A DNA stretch of 24,230 nucleotides from NCBI GenBank assembly GCA_002474345.1, contig DKQD01000005.1, forward strand, positions 1-24,230. Reading direction: 5' to 3'. Positions within the stretch are counted from its first letter, which is position 1; each line of letters begins with the position of its first letter. Positions 21,701 to 24,230 of the stretch are shown one piece after another. Source of the stretch: Bacteriovoracaceae bacterium UBA7317 (GTDB taxonomy: Bacteria > Bdellovibrionota > Bacteriovoracia > Bacteriovoracales > Bacteriovoracaceae). Both the position numbers and the translations under genes were made by a program. The notes under the pieces were generated by a model. The model did no database searches. It saw only the letters and a list, made by a program, of their open reading frames with translations, and had not been told where the DNA came from.

Positions 21701-23482
21701 ATGACCAAGCATCTTGAAAAAACAAAAGACTTGGAAAAGATCTTAGATCTTTTAAAAGATATATCAGGTGGTAAACTTGAAGTAAGACTTACTCATTTTA
21801 AAAAAGAGACACTAGAAAAAGACCTCGCAGATGGCATAAACAATATTTTAGATCAGACAGAAGCTTTTATGAAAGAGGCAATCCTTAGTCTCTATGAGCA
21901 CAATAAAGGAACATCTAGAGTAAGAATTGACCGAAGAGGCTACTCAGGAACATACTCCCATGCTCTTTTTCAATTTAATCTAGCTCTCGATAGAAGCCTT
22001 CGTCAGAAAGAGGAAATTGAGACAATTCTTGAAAATCTAGGTCAAGCCTATATGACATGCGACCGTTTTGGAGCTATCAAAGGGCAGCCTTCCAGCATAT
22101 CGAAACAAATTTTCGGAATAGATCCAGTAGGAAACAATTTTGCAGATATTCTAGAGTTAAAAGATGAGGAAAGAAAAGGCGTTCTAGAATGGGTTAAACT
22201 TGTTTTTGATGAACCTATTGACTTCGAAGACTTAAAACCAATTGGCCCGAAAAGCTTTGATAGAGTTGGCGAGAAGTATATAGAGCTCGATTACCAAGTC
22301 ATCAGAAATAAAAAAGGAAAAATAGCAAGACTTGTCATTATTGGAACAGATAAGACAGAAGAAAGAAAGTTTAAAGAAGCTGCGGCAGAAGAAGCTGCTT
22401 ACGTTAAGGCCATTCTTTCAATGGTCACAGATAAACAAAACTTTATTGATTTCATATCAGAAGTCCAAAACATACTTGATTATCTCAAAAAGACCTTTGC
22501 AAAAAGCAGAGGAGAAATTGATGTAAGCCACTGCTTCAGACTTATACACTCTGTAAAAGGCGGTTCAGCGTCTTTCGGTCTCAGAAAAATAAGTCAATTG
22601 GCCCATAAGATTGAAAATGAGTTTACAAATCTCAATATAACTGACACGAAAACTATTAGAGAAGAAATGGCCAAAAAGAGGAAGCCAATTTTGAGCTCTC
22701 TTAAAATTTTGGACAAAGACCTTAACGCCTTTTTGGACAAAAATGACAATATCCTTGGTCTAAGAAAAATATTGGAAAACCCAAGTAAAGAACTAACAAT
22801 CAAAAAAATAGAAAGCCTGGGAAGAAAACTTAAATTATCGGCTGGAGATGAATCTAACCTTTATAAAGAATACCTTAAGGATTTTATCCTAGAACCCATT
22901 GGAGATGCATTCCAACATTTTGAAAGAGCAACTGTTCAGGTAGGTGAAAAACTTGGAAAAGAGGTCTCATTTGAAATGTTCAATGGTTCAATTAAGTTTT
23001 ATAGGCACTCTTATAAACCTCTTATATCTAGTCTTATCCATGCCTTTAGAAATGCCGTGGACCACGGAATAGAAAGCTCTGCCGAAAGAAAAAAATCCAG
23101 AAAAAAAGCATCTGGCAAAATTAAGGTCCACTTTAAAACAAAAACAGTTAAGGGTAATAAGTGGATACTTATAGAAATTGAAGATGATGGTAGAGGTATC
23201 GATCCTGACATTATTGGACCATTAGCTGTAGAAAAAGGCGTCATCAAAGCGGAAGATCTAGCATTATTAAAGGGTGAAGAAATTATCCAACTTGTCATGG
23301 CAGCAGGGTTTTCATCCAAAGAAGAAGCTACTGATATGTCAGGAAGAGGTGTTGGCCTGGATGCGATTAAATTCGAAGCAGAAAGACTAAAAGGAAAGGC
23401 TTGGGTCGAAAGTGAATTAGGTAAAGGAACAAGACTTTTCGTAGAAGTGCCACTTATTCAAGAAGCAAAGAAAGTCCGCTAG
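21701..23482 (+). CDS. Cytosolic CheA-like kinase: HAMP-like repeats-PAS-Hpt-HATPase
   Basis: A 593-residue soluble kinase without membrane segments. Residues 15-100 hold two HAMP-like helical units (ISGGKLEVRL... and a second with RGYSGTYSHALFQFNLALDR). A PAS-like domain spans about 105-220 (ENLGQAYMTCDRFGAIKG to LVIIGTDKTEERK). The Hpt bundle has HSVKGG with His283. The ATPase is of CheA type: FRNAVDHGIE (449-458), DDGRG (495-499), GRGVGLDAIKFEAERLKGKAW (548-). Again there is no CheW-like domain and no receiver. It is a paralogue of the kinase at 2482-4737, sharing the ENLGQ and PKSF motifs and the C-terminal half, but its sensor input is replaced by the separate PAS protein just upstream. 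ATG 21701 relies on coupling to that gene. Its last codons form one arm of a terminator hairpin. Confidence 0.88.
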   Translation: MTKHLEKTKDLEKILDLLKDISGGKLEVRLTHFKKETLEKDLADGINNILDQTEAFMKEAILSLYEHNKGTSRVRIDRRGYSGTYSHALFQFNLALDRSLRQKEEIETILENLGQAYMTCDRFGAIKGQPSSISKQIFGIDPVGNNFADILELKDEERKGVLEWVKLVFDEPIDFEDLKPIGPKSFDRVGEKYIELDYQVIRNKKGKIARLVIIGTDKTEERKFKEAAAEEAAYVKAILSMVTDKQNFIDFISEVQNILDYLKKTFAKSRGEIDVSHCFRLIHSVKGGSASFGLRKISQLAHKIENEFTNLNITDTKTIREEMAKKRKPILSSLKILDKDLNAFLDKNDNILGLRKILENPSKELTIKKIESLGRKLKLSAGDESNLYKEYLKDFILEPIGDAFQHFERATVQVGEKLGKEVSFEMFNGSIKFYRHSYKPLISSLIHAFRNAVDHGIESSAERKKSRKKASGKIKVHFKTKTVKGNKWILIEIEDDGRGIDPDIIGPLAVEKGVIKAEDLALLKGEEIIQLVMAAGFSSKEEATDMSGRGVGLDAIKFEAERLKGKAWVESELGKGTRLFVEVPLIQEAKKVR

Positions 23483-23497
23483 AAAATACTAGCGGAC
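23465..23497. terminator. Terminator shared by the convergent kinase and DUF4360 genes
   Basis: GTCCGCTAG (23474-23482) and CTAGCGGAC (23489-23497) form a perfect 9-bp stem with a 6-base loop. The 5' arm includes the kinase stop codon. On the minus strand a TTTCTTT tail follows (23473 to 23467), so it best terminates the DUF4360 gene; the plus-strand side lacks a T run. Confidence 0.68.
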
Positions 23498-23509
23498 AAA
23501 CGGTCACAA

Positions 23510-24230
23510 TCAGTTACAACGTTTCCATTTTAAATGATATTTAAGACCTGATTCAACATCGACACTGTCAACGGTACCTAAAGCACTTTCCATTGAACTA
23601 TTTGATCTCGCCATCATTGAACTATTTATTCTTAGGTTAACATCCTGACCACATTTGGACCAAACGACTGCTGCAGCCTGAAGGTTATCTGTGAAAAGGT
23701 ATTCATCATCAAAGCTTCCGGGGAAATTTCTTACAACTCTCGGTCCTCTCGAACCTGCAAAGAAGTAATTGACACTTAGTCTAGCATTTCCACCAGAAGG
23801 AGTTGAAACGAAGCCTCTATAATCCAACTTAAAAAGAGAAACACTTAATCCTTGAGGAACATGAACTGGTATGGCCATATTACAAGACTTCCTATCAATT
23901 CTCTTCCCAGTCCCTTCCCCTGCTTCGGCCATATACTCATCAAATATGATACTTAAAACTTTTTTATCTGGAGACAACGTGGTCGAAGTCGTTCCTGCGG
24001 GACAGCCATTTCCACCTACGCCAGGATAACCTAAAGTAACATCATCAAGATCTATAGAATCATCATGGTCTAGGGAATCATCATGGTCTAGGGAATCATC
24101 ATGGTCTGGTCTCGAAATTGGAGGAAGAATAGGCCTGATAGGTGCTGGTAAAGGTCTCACTGGCCTCACGCTTGGCGGTAATATTGGCCTAGGTGACACC
24201 ACCCCGGGATGGGCTGACATTGAAGCTAAT
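23510..24230 (-). CDS. Exported DUF4360-domain protein with Pro/Arg linker and DHDDSL repeats (5' end outside the window)
   Basis: The frame is open past the ATG at 24220 to the right edge (preceding residues L-A-S), so the start lies outside and the LASMSA-HPG region is probably the end of a signal peptide. Next comes a Pro/Arg linker (PRPILPPSVRPVRPLPAPIR...), then three DHDDS(L/I) repeats and DLDD, a strongly acidic and His-containing stretch. The C-terminal 170 residues are a DUF4360 domain: GYPGVGGNGCPAGTTSTTLS, LSIIFDEYMAEAG, RKSCNMAIPVHVPQGLSVSL, DYRGFVSTPSG, VVWSKCG, INSSM and a final LKWKRCN, with the conserved cysteines likely paired. DUF4360 proteins are secreted and mostly uncharacterised. 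The acidic repeat may bind calcium or metal. It converges on the kinase gene with a shared terminator. Confidence 0.82.
   Translation of the reverse strand, partial: LASMSAHPGVVSPRPILPPSVRPVRPLPAPIRPILPPISRPDHDDSLDHDDSLDHDDSIDLDDVTLGYPGVGGNGCPAGTTSTTLSPDKKVLSIIFDEYMAEAGEGTGKRIDRKSCNMAIPVHVPQGLSVSLFKLDYRGFVSTPSGGNARLSVNYFFAGSRGPRVVRNFPGSFDDEYLFTDNLQAAAVVWSKCGQDVNLRINSSMMARSNSSMESALGTVDSVDVESGLKYHLKWKRCN
24057..24110 (-). repeat. 18-bp tandem repeat encoding DHDDSL, three copies
   Basis: GAATCATCATGGTCTAGG (plus strand) occupies 24057-24074 and 24075-24092 identically, and a third copy at 24093-24110 differs at the end. The unit is a multiple of three, so copy change alters length but not frame. 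Confidence 0.88.

Overview
The window is AT-rich DNA (my rough estimate is mid-30s % GC) from a diderm bacterium. LptF/G-type permease, outer-membrane barrel proteins, a LolA-fold exported protein and many signal peptides point to a Gram-negative envelope. CheA-like sensor kinases without receivers, a lone receiver protein, ankyrin and LRV-type repeat proteins, a DUF4360-type exported protein and a very lysine-rich proteome together suggest the predatory Bdellovibrionota, probably a Bacteriovorax/Halobacteriovorax relative. That placement is inference from gene content, not a database match. There is no integrase, transposase, tRNA, rRNA or CRISPR array. This looks like chromosomal core with some accessory lipid and surface genes.

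Layout. 1-493 (-): decayed outer-membrane barrel gene with two in-frame stops. 761-2485 (+): a stand-alone GAF protein, a terminator, then trpS with a strong sigma70 promoter. 2482-5968 (-): a Rieske oxygenase followed by a membrane-bound HAMP-PAS-Hpt-HATPase kinase, meeting trpS tail to tail. 6075-8151 (+): cinA and a LolA-like exported protein. 8154-9399 (-): a single-domain response regulator whose promoter implies a leaderless mRNA, and an unknown exported protein. 9528-10923 (+): a SRPBCC protein and an ankyrin protein, one base apart. 10932-12566 (-): a YbaK-type deacylase and a 13-repeat LRV/HEAT-like protein. 12680-15843 (-): an LptG-like permease followed by an LTA-synthase-like membrane sulfatase-fold enzyme. 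15991-16629 (-): a small outer-membrane barrel. 17111-17721 (+): a secreted protein gene frameshifted by a third copy of an 8-bp tandem repeat. 17871-19130 (+): an alkylglycerol-monooxygenase-like hydroxylase. 19151-21111 (-): a compact operon of SAM hydroxide adenosyltransferase (DUF62), a eukaryote-type 3-hydroxyacyl-CoA dehydratase (PTPLA/HACD) and an unknown protein. 21296-23482 (+): an Aer-type PAS protein and a second CheA-like kinase. 23510 to the right edge (-): a DUF4360 exported protein with a Pro/Arg linker and DHDDSL repeats.

Themes. (1) Signalling: two paralogous CheA-like kinases with phosphotransfer histidines but no receiver, plus an orphan receiver, fit a distributed phosphorelay. 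(2) Envelope and lipid chemistry: LptG-like, LTA-synthase-like, AGMO-like, HACD-like, LolA-like and several barrels. (3) Surface-gene instability: one stop-interrupted barrel and one repeat-frameshifted secreted protein. The strongest leads are the repeat-controlled frameshift at 17459-17482 and the bacterial HACD homologue with its conserved Tyr/Glu pair, encoded next to a second membrane lipid enzyme.
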